Notes: generated by a model from the letters alone, not told the origin. Positions 52,483 through 61,961 are shown, counted from the stretch's first letter. The stretch is DNA of 64,000 bases from Actinoplanes siamensis (GCF_016862395.1 NZ_BOMW01000013.1:1-64000), one strand, 5' to 3'. Made by a program: numbers and translations.

Positions 52483-53055
52483 ATGAAGAAGGCAGAGCGT
52501 TTCCTGGCGCTGACCGGCATGAGCCTCGCCGCCGGCGCGATGATCGGCGTGAGCCCGGCGCAGGCCGCCCCGTCCGGCGGCGACGACGCCGTGCGGACCG
52601 CGGACTTCGGCAACGGGTACCTGATCGGCTACTACCGCACCCAGTGGTCGTGCGAGAAGGCCGGGTGGACCGGGACGCGGTACGGCGCCTGGACGTACTA
52701 CGACTGCGCCCCGATCGAGGACGGCCGGCGCGGATGGATGTTCGAGCTGACCGTCGACCGGAACGCCTGGCAGTGGGACGAGTGGCGCGGGCAGTGGCCG
52801 GCGCAGTGGCCGTACCGGCCGGACCACGCGGGCCGGCCGTTCCCCGCCGGCGGCGGACCCGGGCCGCAGATGTGGCCGCAGGGTGACCGCGGCCGTCCGG
52901 TGGGCGACCGGGGCCGGCCCGCGGGCGATCACGGCGGTCCGGTGGGTGTCCGGGGCCGTCCAGTGGGCGACCGGGGCCGTCCGGTGGGTCACCGCGGGCG
53001 TCCGCAGACTCAGCCCCCGAAGGGCGTCCCGCCGCGGGACTGGCCGCGGCCGTAG
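52483..53055 (+). CDS. Secreted protein with Gly-Arg-Pro repeat tail
   Basis: A 190-residue exported protein. Signal peptide residues 1-30 (KKAERFLALTGMSLAAGAMIG, cut near AQAA). The mature part has two Cys and is rich in Tyr and Trp (GYLIGYYRTQWSCEKAGWTGTRYGAWTYYDC). After about residue 105 it changes to Trp/Pro-rich sequence, and from 130 to a GRPVGDR-type repeat with about six copies. AAGG about 7 bp before ATG 52483. No family recognised. The tail may be an extended or cell-wall-associated segment. Confidence 0.65.
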   Translation: MKKAERFLALTGMSLAAGAMIGVSPAQAAPSGGDDAVRTADFGNGYLIGYYRTQWSCEKAGWTGTRYGAWTYYDCAPIEDGRRGWMFELTVDRNAWQWDEWRGQWPAQWPYRPDHAGRPFPAGGGPGPQMWPQGDRGRPVGDRGRPAGDHGGPVGVRGRPVGDRGRPVGHRGRPQTQPPKGVPPRDWPRP

Positions 53056-53114
53056 GTTCCGCGGTTTCCCCGCGGCTTTCCGGGCCGCGCTCCCGCCAGG
53101 GGCGCGGCCCGATC

Positions 53115-54524
53115 TCACCAGTCGACCGGCGCGTAATCCTTGAGGAAGCAGCCGTACACGTCCTCGCCCTGCTCCCCGCGCACGATCGGGTCGTAGACCC
53201 GGGCCGCCCCGTCCACCAGGTCCAGCGGGGCGTGGAACCCCTCCTCGTGCAGCCGCATCTTGGTCGGGTGCGGCCGCTCGTCGGTGATCCAGCCGGTGTC
53301 CACACTGGTCATCAGGATGCGGTCGGCGAACATGTCGACGGCGCTGGTGCGGGTCAGCATGTTCAGCGCGGCCTTGGCCATGTTGGTGTGCGGGTGACCG
53401 GCGCCCTTGTAGCCACGGGCGAAGATGCCCTCCATGGCCGACACGTTCACGACGTACCGCCGCGGGAACTGTGATTGTGTCATCGCCGGCCGGAGCCGGC
53501 TGACCAGGATGAAGGGCGCCGTCACATTGCAGAGCTGGACCTCCAGCAACTCCAGCGGGTCGACCTCGTGCACCCGGTCGCTCCAGCTGTTCGTCGGGGT
53601 GGTGTCCGGCACCAGGCCGCCCGCGTCGATCGCCACCGATCGCGCGGTCAGCGCCAGCTCGGTGATCTGCTGCGCGGTCAGCGTGGAGGTCCCGGCGGTC
53701 AGCACCGCCGCCGGCGAACTGCCCGCGTTCCCGAAGTACTCCAGCTCGGGCAGCTTCCCGGCAGGCAGCGGCTCGGCCTCGGCGGCCGCGATCGCGGCGT
53801 AGGACCCGGCCGTCCGGCGCACCGTCTGCGCCGCGTTGTTGATCAGGATGTCCAGCGGCCCGCGCGCCGCCACCGACTCGGCCAGACCCACCACCTGCGC
53901 CGGGTCCCGCAGGTCGATCCCGACCACGTGCAGCCGGTCGATCCAGTCCGCGCTGTCCGGCATCGCGGTGAACCGCCGCACCGCGTCGTGCGGGAACCGC
54001 GTCGTGATCGTCAGGTCCGCGCCGTCCCGCAGCAGCCGCAGCGCGATGTACATCCCGATCTTCGCCCGCCCGCCGGTGAGCAGCGCCCGCCGCCCGGTCA
54101 GATCGGTCCGCGCGTCGCGCCGCTCGTGGTTGAGCTTGGCGCAGTCCGGGCAGAGCTGGTGGTAGAAGGCGTCCACGACGGTGTACCGCTGCTTGCACAC
54201 GTAGCACCCGCGGGCCTGCTTGAGCACACCAGCGGTCGCCCCGGCGGTCGCGCTCCTCAGCGGGATCCCGGCGGTCTCGTCGTCGATGCGCCCCGGCGCC
54301 CCGGTCGCGGTCGCCGCGGTCACCGCCCGATCGTTGTCCAGGACGGCCTGCCGCCGGTCCTTGCGCCGCTGGATCTTCGCGGTCTTGAAGATCCCCGCGG
54401 TCGCGCGCCGCACCCGCACCGCGTCCGGATGCTCCACCGGCAGGGTCTCCACCTCGGCCAGGACGGCGAGGCAGACCGCCAGGCGGTCCGGATCCACGCC
54501 CAGGGTCGGGTCACTGCCGGTCAT
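53115..54524 (-). CDS. SDR-family oxidoreductase with internal zinc ribbon
   Basis: A 469-residue protein with an N-terminal region (residues 1-100) of helical, Arg-rich sequence, then a C-x2-C...C-x2-C zinc ribbon (CYVC and CPDC, about residues 107-128), and a short-chain dehydrogenase domain. SDR marks: ALLTGGRAKIGMYIALRLLRDGADL (cofactor loop, about 147), NNAAQTV and VVNVSAMEG, with the catalytic Ser/Tyr-Lys region at GHPHTNMAKAALNML where the usual Tyr-x-x-x-Lys reads His-x-x-x-x-x-Lys. The catalytic Tyr is therefore doubtful. RBS AGGAGA 8 bp upstream. Function unknown; possibly redox or nucleic-acid linked. Confidence 0.75.
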   Translation of the reverse strand: MTGSDPTLGVDPDRLAVCLAVLAEVETLPVEHPDAVRVRRATAGIFKTAKIQRRKDRRQAVLDNDRAVTAATATGAPGRIDDETAGIPLRSATAGATAGVLKQARGCYVCKQRYTVVDAFYHQLCPDCAKLNHERRDARTDLTGRRALLTGGRAKIGMYIALRLLRDGADLTITTRFPHDAVRRFTAMPDSADWIDRLHVVGIDLRDPAQVVGLAESVAARGPLDILINNAAQTVRRTAGSYAAIAAAEAEPLPAGKLPELEYFGNAGSSPAAVLTAGTSTLTAQQITELALTARSVAIDAGGLVPDTTPTNSWSDRVHEVDPLELLEVQLCNVTAPFILVSRLRPAMTQSQFPRRYVVNVSAMEGIFARGYKGAGHPHTNMAKAALNMLTRTSAVDMFADRILMTSVDTGWITDERPHPTKMRLHEEGFHAPLDLVDGAARVYDPIVRGEQGEDVYGCFLKDYAPVDW

Positions 54525-54651
54525 CCGTCGTATCTCCTGTTCTGCCGTGCTGCCGCAGGCACTGTATTACCAAGAGGTTCTATCGGCCGCCGCGCGCGTC
54601 CCTCAAGCGTCTCCCGTCACGGTTCGCCACGGAAATCGCGGAGGTACGGCG

Positions 54652-57600
54652 TCATCCGGCCTGGCCGGGGTCGTGATCCTGGCGGCTGCCGCCGGGGGCG
54701 GTGCCCGGGGAGTCACCCGTCGACGGGCCACCACCGGATCGGCGCGGGCGGTTGGCGTCCGGGGTGTGGTCGGCGAGCGTGGCCGGGCGCCGGGTGGACG
54801 CCGGGGGCTTGCCACCGGGCAGGTCGCCGAGCGTCCGCGGGCGGGGCGCGCCCGAATCGGCCGGGCGGGTCCCGGCGGACAGCCAGTCGTCGAGGCTGCG
54901 CGGGCGGGCCTGGGCCGGGTTGCCGTGCAGCCACTCGTCGAGCGTCTGCGGACGCTGCCCGGCCCCCGGGCCACTGACCGGCGTGGCGTCCGCCTCCCGG
55001 TCGGGCGAACCTTCCCGCGCGGCGTCCGCCTCCCGGTCGGGCGAACTTTCCCGGGCGGCTTCTTCCGCGGCCGGGTTCTCCGTCGCTTGATCTTTCTCGG
55101 CCGGGTTCCGTGGGCCGGAAGTCTCCTCGGCGGAAACCTCACCGGTGGTGAGGTTCGCGTCCGTGGTCTCCGTCGTCGACATGTCCGCGACGGCGGATAC
55201 GTCGTCCGTGGGCCGCGGCGGGTGGTCGTCGGCGCTGACAGCGGGCCGGGTGCGGCGCCGGGCCGGCTTGGGAAGGTCGCCCAAGGTCGCCGGACGGTTG
55301 GCCCGCGTGGGGATCACGTCCGGCTCTTCCCGGGTGCCCGGAGCCGGCGTCGCCGGGTTCGCGAGCCACGGGAACTCCTGACTCGTGGTGGCGGCGTCGG
55401 CCGGCCTGACGATTCCGGCGATGCGCGGGTCCGACATCCACGTGAAGGCGTCCGCCACCTCGGCCGGGATCGCAGTGACCGGTGTCGCTTCCTTGGGGGC
55501 GCCTCCTTCCGCGGCGTCCGGTTCCGGCAGCGGCCGGGCCGACGTTTCCGCGTCGTCCTCGACCTGCGCGGTCTCCTGGGCCTGCGCGGATTCGTCGGTG
55601 GGCGCGGTCTCCTGGGCCTGCGCGGATTCGTCGGTGGGCGCGGTCTCCAGGGCCTGTGCGGTCTCGTCGGTGGGCGCGGTCTCGTCGACGTCCGCGGTTT
55701 CGGTGGGCGTGGCCTCGTCGATCTGCGCCGTCTCCTCGGCCTGCGCCGCCTCCGGTGCGGGGGCGGCGGGCTGGTCCGGGGGTGCCGGGGAATCGCCGCC
55801 GTCGGACTCCGGCTCGCGGGACTCGGTCGCCGTGTCGTCGTGGGAGGTGTCCGGGTCGGCCGGGGTGGCGCGGTCGGCTGCGGTCTCGTCGAAGAGCGGG
55901 GTCGATTCGTCCGGGGTGAATTCCGGCGGTTCCGGATCGTCCGCCGCCAACGGATCGGTGACCTGCGGCGGGACGGTGATGACCTGGGTGGAGTCGAGGT
56001 CGGAGGCCGGTTCGGCGGCGACCGGGGGAGTGGAGACCTCGTCGTCTGCCGGGTCCGGCCCGGCCGCGGTCCCGGTGGAGACGACCGGGAGCAGCTGCGT
56101 GCGGTCCGGCTCCGGGTCCGGGTCCGGGTCCGGGTCCACAGAGCGTTCGGCGGCGTCCGGGGTGGCGTCGGCGCTCGGTGCGGCGCCGGAGACGGACGAC
56201 ACCTCGGCGGCCGGCTTCGGGTCCGGGTCCCAGACGATGACTGACGTCTCGTCAGGAGCCGTCACCAGCGCGTCGTCGTCCTTGACGGCCGGCAGGACGG
56301 CGGTGGCGTCGCCGGACCCGGCGAAGGACACCTCCGGGCGGTGCGCCCCGGCCCCGGCGTACTGCAGGATCTCAGTTCTGGCGTCAGCGGCCGACGGCGT
56401 ACCGGAAGGCTCCTGCTCTCCGGCGTGTTCCGCGAGCCCGGCCCTCTCCTGGAGTCGCCGCAGCGCCCCGGGCGCCCACCACGCCGCGTCCCCGAGCAGG
56501 GCCAGGACCGCCGGGACCAGCAGCATCCGGACGACCGTCGCGTCCAGGACCAGGGCGACGATCATGCCGACGCCGACGAACCGCATGGTGGTGACCGTGG
56601 ACAGCGCGAACGCGCCGGTCACCACGATCAGCAGGATCGCCGCGGCGCTGATCACCCGGCCGGTGCGGGTCAGGCCGATGCTGACGGCGTCCGCGGTGGT
56701 CGCGCCTCTGGTCCGGGCCTCGACCATGCGGGAGAGCAGGAACACCTCGTAGTCGGTGGACAGGCCGAAGACCACGGCCGCCATCAACACCACGATCCCG
56801 GCTTCCAGCGGGGCCGGCGTGACGCCGAGCAGGCCGGCGCCGTGGCCCTCCTGGAAGAGCCAGACCAGCAGACCGAACGTCGCGCTCAGGCTGAGCCCGC
56901 TCATCACCACCGCCTTGACCGGCAGCAGGAACGAGCCGAAGGCGAGGAACATCAGCAGCAGCGTGGCGCCGGCCAGCAGGCCGATCATCAGCGGCAGGCG
57001 GTCGGCGATCGCGTCCAGGCTGTCGACGTTGCGGGCGGTGACGCCGCCCACCAGGATCCGGGTGCCGGCCGGTGGGCTCATCCCGCGGATGTCGTCGACG
57101 ACCCGGCGCGCCGGGGCGCTGAACGAGTCGGTGCTCCGCAGGGCGGCGTTGAGGACCGTGACGTTCTCGCCGGCCCCGGACGGGTTGACCGAGGCGACGC
57201 CGGGGACCTTGGCGAGGCGCGCGGCGAAATCCTCGGCGCCGGCCGGCGGGCCCTGCAGCACGACCTGCACGCCGTCGCTGCTGAACTGCGGGTACGACGC
57301 CTTGAGCGTCGCGATGGCCACGCGTGACGGGTCGCCGGCCGGCAGCATCCGCTCGTCGTTCTCGCCGAACCGGACGTCCTTGATCGGCACCGCCAGCACG
57401 AGCAGGCCGATCAGGATCGGGACCGCCACCACGACGGGGCGGCGCAGGACGAAGCCGGCCAGCCGCTGCCACCCGGCGCCGGTCCCGGCCGGGCCGCGGC
57501 GGCCGGGCAGGCGGACCGGAGCGTTGTCGACGCGCGGGCCCAGGATGGCCAGGGCCGCCGGGAGCAGGGTGAGCGAGAGCAGCATCGCCAGGAAGACGGC

Positions 57601-58530
57601 GGCGAGACCGCCGTACGCCAGCGACTTGAGGAATCCCTGCGGGAAGAGCAGCAGACCGGCGAGCGCGGTCATCAGCAGGGTCGCGGAGAACAGGACGGTA
57701 CGGCCGGCGGTGCCCACGGTGCGGCGTACCGCCTCGGCCGGATCGTGTCCCGCGGCCTGCTCCTCGCGGAACCGGCCCACCATGAACAGCCCGTAGTCGA
57801 TCGCCATGCCCAGCCCGAGCAGGCTCGCCACGTTCACCGCGAACGAGTTCACGTCGTGCCCGAGCGCGACCGCGCGCAGCACCCCGAGCGAGCCGAGCAC
57901 CGCGCAGCCGCCGACGATCACCGGCAGCGACGCGGCGACCAGCGAGCCGAAGATGAACAGCAGCAGGATCAGCACCACCGGCATCGAGATCATCTCGGCG
58001 AACGCGAGGTCGTCCGTGGAGCGCTGGTTCGAGGTGTGCGCGAGCGGGATGCCGCCGGCCAGCTGCACGGTGGCGCCGTCGACGGTGAACCGGTCCGCGA
58101 TCTCGCCGTACGCCTCGGTCTTGGCGGCGTCGTCGGCGCCGGCCAGCGTGACGACAGCGACCGCGCTGGACTTGTCCTTCGCGGCATACGCCGCGTTCTT
58201 CTTGTCCCAGTACGAGACGGTCGCCGTCACCGACGACCGGGGCAGCGCCGCGAGCCGGTCCCGGATCCGTTCCGTCAGCCCGGCGTCGCCGATGGCGACA
58301 CCCGGGGCCGGGGTGTAGATCGCGACGACGTCGCCGCCCTGACCGCCGGCCGCCTCGGCGACCACGTCCGCCGCGCGGGCCGACTCGCTCGCGGGGTCGG
58401 CGTAACCGCCCTCGGTCAGCTGCCCGAAAACGCCCATGCCCCAGACCCCGGCGCCGAGCACCGCCACCAGCGTGACGATCAGCACCGGCCATCGGAGGCG
58501 GGCGACCCGCGATCCCCAGCCCGCGAACAC
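54652..58530 (-). CDS. MMPL-family RND exporter with long disordered tail
   Basis: A 1292-residue protein. Residues 1-700 form an MMPL/RND transporter: first TM segment LRWPVLIVTLVAVLGAGVWG, an extracytoplasmic domain, a TM bundle with LLGLGMAIDYGLFMVGRFREE (about 240), the duplicated half with VFGLSTDYEVFLLSRMVE (about 590) bearing proton-relay Asp/Tyr residues. Such proteins export lipids or small molecules. Residues ~700-1292 form a cytoplasmic, acidic, Pro/Glu/Asp/Thr-rich tail. It has Thr-x-x-Ile/Leu motifs (for example TEIL, TAVL, TQLL, TQVI), an Asp-Pro run, a 14-residue-type repeat, and five short RPxTLxD motifs near the end. GTG 58530 preceded by AAAGGGG. Confidence 0.85.
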   Translation of the reverse strand: MFAGWGSRVARLRWPVLIVTLVAVLGAGVWGMGVFGQLTEGGYADPASESARAADVVAEAAGGQGGDVVAIYTPAPGVAIGDAGLTERIRDRLAALPRSSVTATVSYWDKKNAAYAAKDKSSAVAVVTLAGADDAAKTEAYGEIADRFTVDGATVQLAGGIPLAHTSNQRSTDDLAFAEMISMPVVLILLLFIFGSLVAASLPVIVGGCAVLGSLGVLRAVALGHDVNSFAVNVASLLGLGMAIDYGLFMVGRFREEQAAGHDPAEAVRRTVGTAGRTVLFSATLLMTALAGLLLFPQGFLKSLAYGGLAAVFLAMLLSLTLLPAALAILGPRVDNAPVRLPGRRGPAGTGAGWQRLAGFVLRRPVVVAVPILIGLLVLAVPIKDVRFGENDERMLPAGDPSRVAIATLKASYPQFSSDGVQVVLQGPPAGAEDFAARLAKVPGVASVNPSGAGENVTVLNAALRSTDSFSAPARRVVDDIRGMSPPAGTRILVGGVTARNVDSLDAIADRLPLMIGLLAGATLLLMFLAFGSFLLPVKAVVMSGLSLSATFGLLVWLFQEGHGAGLLGVTPAPLEAGIVVLMAAVVFGLSTDYEVFLLSRMVEARTRGATTADAVSIGLTRTGRVISAAAILLIVVTGAFALSTVTTMRFVGVGMIVALVLDATVVRMLLVPAVLALLGDAAWWAPGALRRLQERAGLAEHAGEQEPSGTPSAADARTEILQYAGAGAHRPEVSFAGSGDATAVLPAVKDDDALVTAPDETSVIVWDPDPKPAAEVSSVSGAAPSADATPDAAERSVDPDPDPDPEPDRTQLLPVVSTGTAAGPDPADDEVSTPPVAAEPASDLDSTQVITVPPQVTDPLAADDPEPPEFTPDESTPLFDETAADRATPADPDTSHDDTATESREPESDGGDSPAPPDQPAAPAPEAAQAEETAQIDEATPTETADVDETAPTDETAQALETAPTDESAQAQETAPTDESAQAQETAQVEDDAETSARPLPEPDAAEGGAPKEATPVTAIPAEVADAFTWMSDPRIAGIVRPADAATTSQEFPWLANPATPAPGTREEPDVIPTRANRPATLGDLPKPARRRTRPAVSADDHPPRPTDDVSAVADMSTTETTDANLTTGEVSAEETSGPRNPAEKDQATENPAAEEAARESSPDREADAAREGSPDREADATPVSGPGAGQRPQTLDEWLHGNPAQARPRSLDDWLSAGTRPADSGAPRPRTLGDLPGGKPPASTRRPATLADHTPDANRPRRSGGGPSTGDSPGTAPGGSRQDHDPGQAG

Positions 58531-58583
58531 CCTGTTCCCCTTTCCCGGTGGTGTTCAGGGCACGCACCGGTTCGTACCGAAAG

Positions 58584-59390
58584 CTAGAAAAGAGTCGCCG
58601 CTTCGAGCGCGACCCCACCGCAGTCGTCGTCGAAGGATTTCTCAGTGATCCACTCGATGGAGATCTTGCCAGGACCGGTGGCGCGATAGCTGACCGTGTA
58701 CTTCGCGGTCCGCAGCGAGCTCCCGCGTTGGTCCAGCCGCGAGGTGACGGTCTTCCCGCCGGTGGTGAGCTTGAGCCTGAGCAGCCCCTGCCCGTTCAGC
58801 ACCCCCAGGTAGAGCCGCAGCTTGCGCGGTTGCGGGGTGGCCGGCGCGGACAGGGTGAAGCCGTTGCCGGCCCCGCAGGTCCGGATGCCGCTGGTGGCGC
58901 CGCCGCTGCCGGCCGCCGGGGTGCCGCCGGACCAGCGGAACCGTTCCGGGCTCACGGTGTGCCGGCGCCGTGGCGCGTCCGGGGTGCCCTCCAGGATCGC
59001 GAAGTTGCCCCCGGCGTCGCGCTCCAGCGAGTACACGCCCTCCTCGCCCCAGTGCACCCAGTCGACCTTGCCCTCGTCGCTGAGATCGACCGAGTCCGGG
59101 ACCGTGCCCTGCTCGACGGTGATCGCGTTGATCGGCGCGGGGCTGGTCGAGAGCGACGGGCTGGGCAGCGGGATCGGCACCTGGTCCAGGGTCGGCTCGG
59201 CGGCCGCGCCGGCCACCGGATCGTTCTCCGGGTGCCGGCCCGAGCGGCTGACCAGGGCGGCGACGCCGACCAGGACCACGACCAGCACGCCGCCCAGGAT
59301 CACCACGGCCGGGGCGAGGTGTTCCCGCCAGCGGGGCCGGCCGGGCGCCAGCAGCACATCCGGCACCTCGGGGCGACGACGGCGCAGCAA
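58584..59390 (-). CDS. Membrane-anchored protein of unknown function
   Basis: A 268-residue protein with a short basic N-terminus, one hydrophobic segment at about residues 27-48 (LAPAVVILGGVLVVVLVGVAALV), a Pro/Ser linker to about 90, and a C-terminal beta-rich domain of about 170 residues (VDWVHWGEEGVYSLERDAGGNFAILEG to the end). The C-terminal part may be a beta-sandwich facing outside, with Cys171 and Cys261 able to pair. TTG start at 59390 with GGAG 6 bp upstream. It lies 53 bp before the MMPL start on the same strand, so it may be in one unit with the exporter. Confidence 0.6.
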   Translation of the reverse strand: MLRRRRPEVPDVLLAPGRPRWREHLAPAVVILGGVLVVVLVGVAALVSRSGRHPENDPVAGAAAEPTLDQVPIPLPSPSLSTSPAPINAITVEQGTVPDSVDLSDEGKVDWVHWGEEGVYSLERDAGGNFAILEGTPDAPRRRHTVSPERFRWSGGTPAAGSGGATSGIRTCGAGNGFTLSAPATPQPRKLRLYLGVLNGQGLLRLKLTTGGKTVTSRLDQRGSSLRTAKYTVSYRATGPGKISIEWITEKSFDDDCGGVALEAATLF

Positions 59391-59627
59391 CGGGTCTCCA
59401 AGATGCGGGGCGACGATCGGACGGCAGTGGGTGGAACGATCTCATCTTCCGGCGGTCGGGTGAAGAGCGGCCCCGGGTACCGCCCGTACGGTTGATCAAC
59501 CGCATCGGCGATTCGGCGGAGGTTTGGCGCGGCTTTTCCGGGCATGGGCGAGTACGGTGGCCGGAGTTTCCGTTCGGTATCCGGCCGGCCCCCGCGGCGG
59601 CCACCAGAGTCCAGGAGGAATCGGCAG

Positions 59628-60203
59628 ATGAGTGACCGGACCGCCGTGGTGGACAAACGCCGCAGCCAGGCCATCGCGGGCGGGGTGGCCGGCGCGCTCG
59701 TCTTCGCGGTGCTGGTGGTGGTGTTCTTCGTGGTCCGCTCCGGCGGCGACGAGCAGCCGTCCGCGACGAGCGCCGCCACGACGTCCTCGGCCGCACCTGT
59801 CGAGCCGGCACCGGTGGGCAGCTCCGCGCCGGCGGCCGCGTCCGGCTCGCTCCCGGCGGAGCTGTCCAAGGAGCCGGACGTCCAGCCGGGCACCGGCGGC
59901 CCGCTGACCAAGCTGGTGGTCACCGAGCTGGTGAAGGGCGCCGGGCCGGTGGTCAAGTCCGGTCAGACGGTGACCTTCAACTACAAGCTGATCCCGTACA
60001 AGGGTGGCAGCGTGATGGACTCGTCGTGGAGCCGTCACCAGCCGTTCACCTCGCCGATCGGGGTGGGCTCCCTGATCCAGGGGTGGGACCAGGGCATTCC
60101 CGGGCAGAAGGTGGGCAGCCGGATCCAGCTGGACGTGCCGGCCGCGCTCGCCTACAAGGACCAGGATCTGCGCTTCGTCGTGGACATCCTGGCCGCCCAG
60201 TAA
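59628..60203 (+). CDS. Membrane-anchored FKBP-type peptidyl-prolyl isomerase
   Basis: A 191-residue protein with a single N-terminal membrane segment (AIAGGVAGALVFAVLVVVFFVV, residues 15-37), a Ser/Ala/Pro-rich linker to about 85 and a C-terminal FKBP domain (about 100-191). FKBP marks: GQTVTFNYKLIPYKGGSVMDSS, GSLIQGWDQGIPGQKVGSRIQLDVPAALAYKD and FVVDILAAQ. In the canonical fold the active site uses Asp, Phe and Trp residues; Trp in QGWD is present. AGGAGG lies about 11 bp before ATG 59628. It helps fold exported proteins. Its neighbours are of no obvious relation. Confidence 0.85.
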   Translation: MSDRTAVVDKRRSQAIAGGVAGALVFAVLVVVFFVVRSGGDEQPSATSAATTSSAAPVEPAPVGSSAPAAASGSLPAELSKEPDVQPGTGGPLTKLVVTELVKGAGPVVKSGQTVTFNYKLIPYKGGSVMDSSWSRHQPFTSPIGVGSLIQGWDQGIPGQKVGSRIQLDVPAALAYKDQDLRFVVDILAAQ

Positions 60204-60380
60204 CGCGTTCCCGCTGGTCTGGCGGGTGCCTCCGGCCTCGTGAGGCGCCTCCCGGCGGCGGCCCGGGTGGCTGGTTTTCCGGGTGTGCCGCGGCCCGGGG
60301 AGGGGCTTGCGGCGCCGGTTGGGGCGTGGGGCCTGGTCCTCCAGGGGTGTCTCGCGGGTGCCAGGCGCCGGGACGGGCGG

Positions 60381-61190
60381 TCAGAGGTCCGTGACGACGA
60401 TGTCGAGCTGGCGCGGCCTGCCGGCCGGGGACGGGCGCTCCTCGACGGTGAACGTGAGGTCGCGCATGGCGGTGATCAGGTCGTCCACGGTCCCCGGCGT
60501 GGCGCACTCCGTCGCCAGCGCGCGGACCAGCCGTCCCTTGGTCGCCTTGTTGAAATGGCTCACCACTGAGCGTTTCGGGACACCGTCCACCACCCGCTCG
60601 TGCAGCACCCGCAGCGCCGCGACCCGGCTCGCGCTTTCCGCCGGCGGCGCCCACATCGCCGCATAGGCGCCCGACCGGAGATCCAGCACAGGTCCGTCGG
60701 CGGCGGCCTGGTCGAGGGCCTTCCGCAGACCCTTCTTCCAGTACGCCGCGAGCCCGCCGACCGGCGCCGGGAACGTCACGCCCACCGAGCAGCGGTACGC
60801 CGGGATCCGGTCCCCGAGCCGCACCACGCCCCAGAGCCCGGAGAAGACCACCGCCGCCGGCAACAGCCAGGCCCGCGCCGCGTCGTCGAGGGTTTCCACG
60901 TCCAGCGCCTCGTACAGCACCCCGGTGTAGACCTCCGCCGCCGGCGCCGCCGGGGCATCCGGAAGCTCCGCGTTGCGGGCGATCTCCGCCCGCTGGCCCT
61001 CGCTGAGCCCGAGCACGCCGAGTGAGTCGGCAATCGACCGGGCGCTGCTCCGCCGGCACATCGCGACCAGCTTGGTCAGCACCCGCTGCCGGGCCGGGGC
61101 CAGCTCGGGCAGCCACAACCCGGCCAGGTCGAGCGGCTCACCGGAGGCGGCGGGGGTCTTGCCCTCGGACGGCGGCAGCAGAATCAGCAC
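60381..61190 (-). CDS. yaaA: YaaA-family (UPF0246) peroxide stress protein
   Basis: A 269-residue protein of the YaaA family, which in E. coli limits free iron and so protects DNA against hydrogen peroxide. Family marks: the LILLPPSEGK start, VYTGVLYEALD, FSGLWGVVRLGDRIPAYR and NKATKGRLVRALA near the C-terminus. GTG start at 61190. The family is said to bind DNA with an HhH-like core. Full length. It stands alone on the minus strand, followed by no clear terminator. Confidence 0.9.
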   Translation of the reverse strand: MLILLPPSEGKTPAASGEPLDLAGLWLPELAPARQRVLTKLVAMCRRSSARSIADSLGVLGLSEGQRAEIARNAELPDAPAAPAAEVYTGVLYEALDVETLDDAARAWLLPAAVVFSGLWGVVRLGDRIPAYRCSVGVTFPAPVGGLAAYWKKGLRKALDQAAADGPVLDLRSGAYAAMWAPPAESASRVAALRVLHERVVDGVPKRSVVSHFNKATKGRLVRALATECATPGTVDDLITAMRDLTFTVEERPSPAGRPRQLDIVVTDL

Positions 61191-61373
61191 GCGGCGAGAC
61201 TACGCGCTGTCATCGCAAGGCACCCGATCAGGCCGGGTCCGCCACGCGCGGACAGGGCGAAGGGCGTTCGGGCCCCGGCGGCGGCTGGTGACCGTTCCGG
61301 CGGTCGTGGTGGCCGCGTGGGCGGCGCAAGGATTCGGCAAGGCGGGCGCCGGCGGCGCGGTTGCCGGAAGAGC

Positions 61374-61961
61374 TCAGGCGGCGCCGGAGCTGAGCACCGT
61401 GCTGACCATCCGGTGGACGGCCTCCTCGGTGGGGCGGCCGCCGGTGCGATCGGCGAAAAGTAGGTGACCGGTGCCGATCATCATCGCCGCCAGCACGTCC
61501 ACGTCCGTGCCGGCCGGGACGCGGCCCAGCGCCCGCTCGGCGGCCAGATAGTCGCCGATCATCCGGGCCGCCTCGGTGAGCACCGGCACTCCGGCCGGCC
61601 AGGTGTGCCGGAGCCGGGCCCGCAGCTCGTCCCGGAAGGTGATCAGCGCGACGACGGCGACCGCCACGGACTCGAACACCGCGGTGACGGCGGTGGTCAG
61701 GTTGCCGGCGACGGTTCCGGTGCCGGCCGCCTCGCGCAGCGCCGCGGCCTCCGGGGCCAGCCGCTCGACCCGGTCCAGGACGTAGTCGGCGAGGAACGCG
61801 TCGAAGTCCTCGAAGTGCCGGTGTAGCACGCCCTTCGCGCAGCCGGCCTCGGTGGTGACGGCCCGGCTGGTCAGGCCGCTGGGCCCGGAGCGCAGCAGGA
61901 TCCGGTCGGCGGCGCCGAACAGCTGACGGCGAACGTCGCGGAGGGCGACCCCTGTCGGCAC
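61374..61961 (-). CDS. TetR-family repressor next to methyltransferase gene
   Basis: A 195-residue TetR/AcrR-type regulator. The helix-turn-helix is at about residues 10-55: LFGAADRILLRSGPSGLTSRAVTTEAGCAKGVLHRHFEDFDAFLADYV. GTG at 61961 with AAGGA 8 bp upstream is chosen; a 45-codon open extension upstream is rejected. The ligand domain (after residue 60) is all helical. Divergent from the methyltransferase gene, with two perfect palindromes at 62044-62081 as likely operators, so it should repress that gene and perhaps itself. Ligand unknown. Confidence 0.85.
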   Translation of the reverse strand: MPTGVALRDVRRQLFGAADRILLRSGPSGLTSRAVTTEAGCAKGVLHRHFEDFDAFLADYVLDRVERLAPEAAALREAAGTGTVAGNLTTAVTAVFESVAVAVVALITFRDELRARLRHTWPAGVPVLTEAARMIGDYLAAERALGRVPAGTDVDVLAAMMIGTGHLLFADRTGGRPTEEAVHRMVSTVLSSGAA

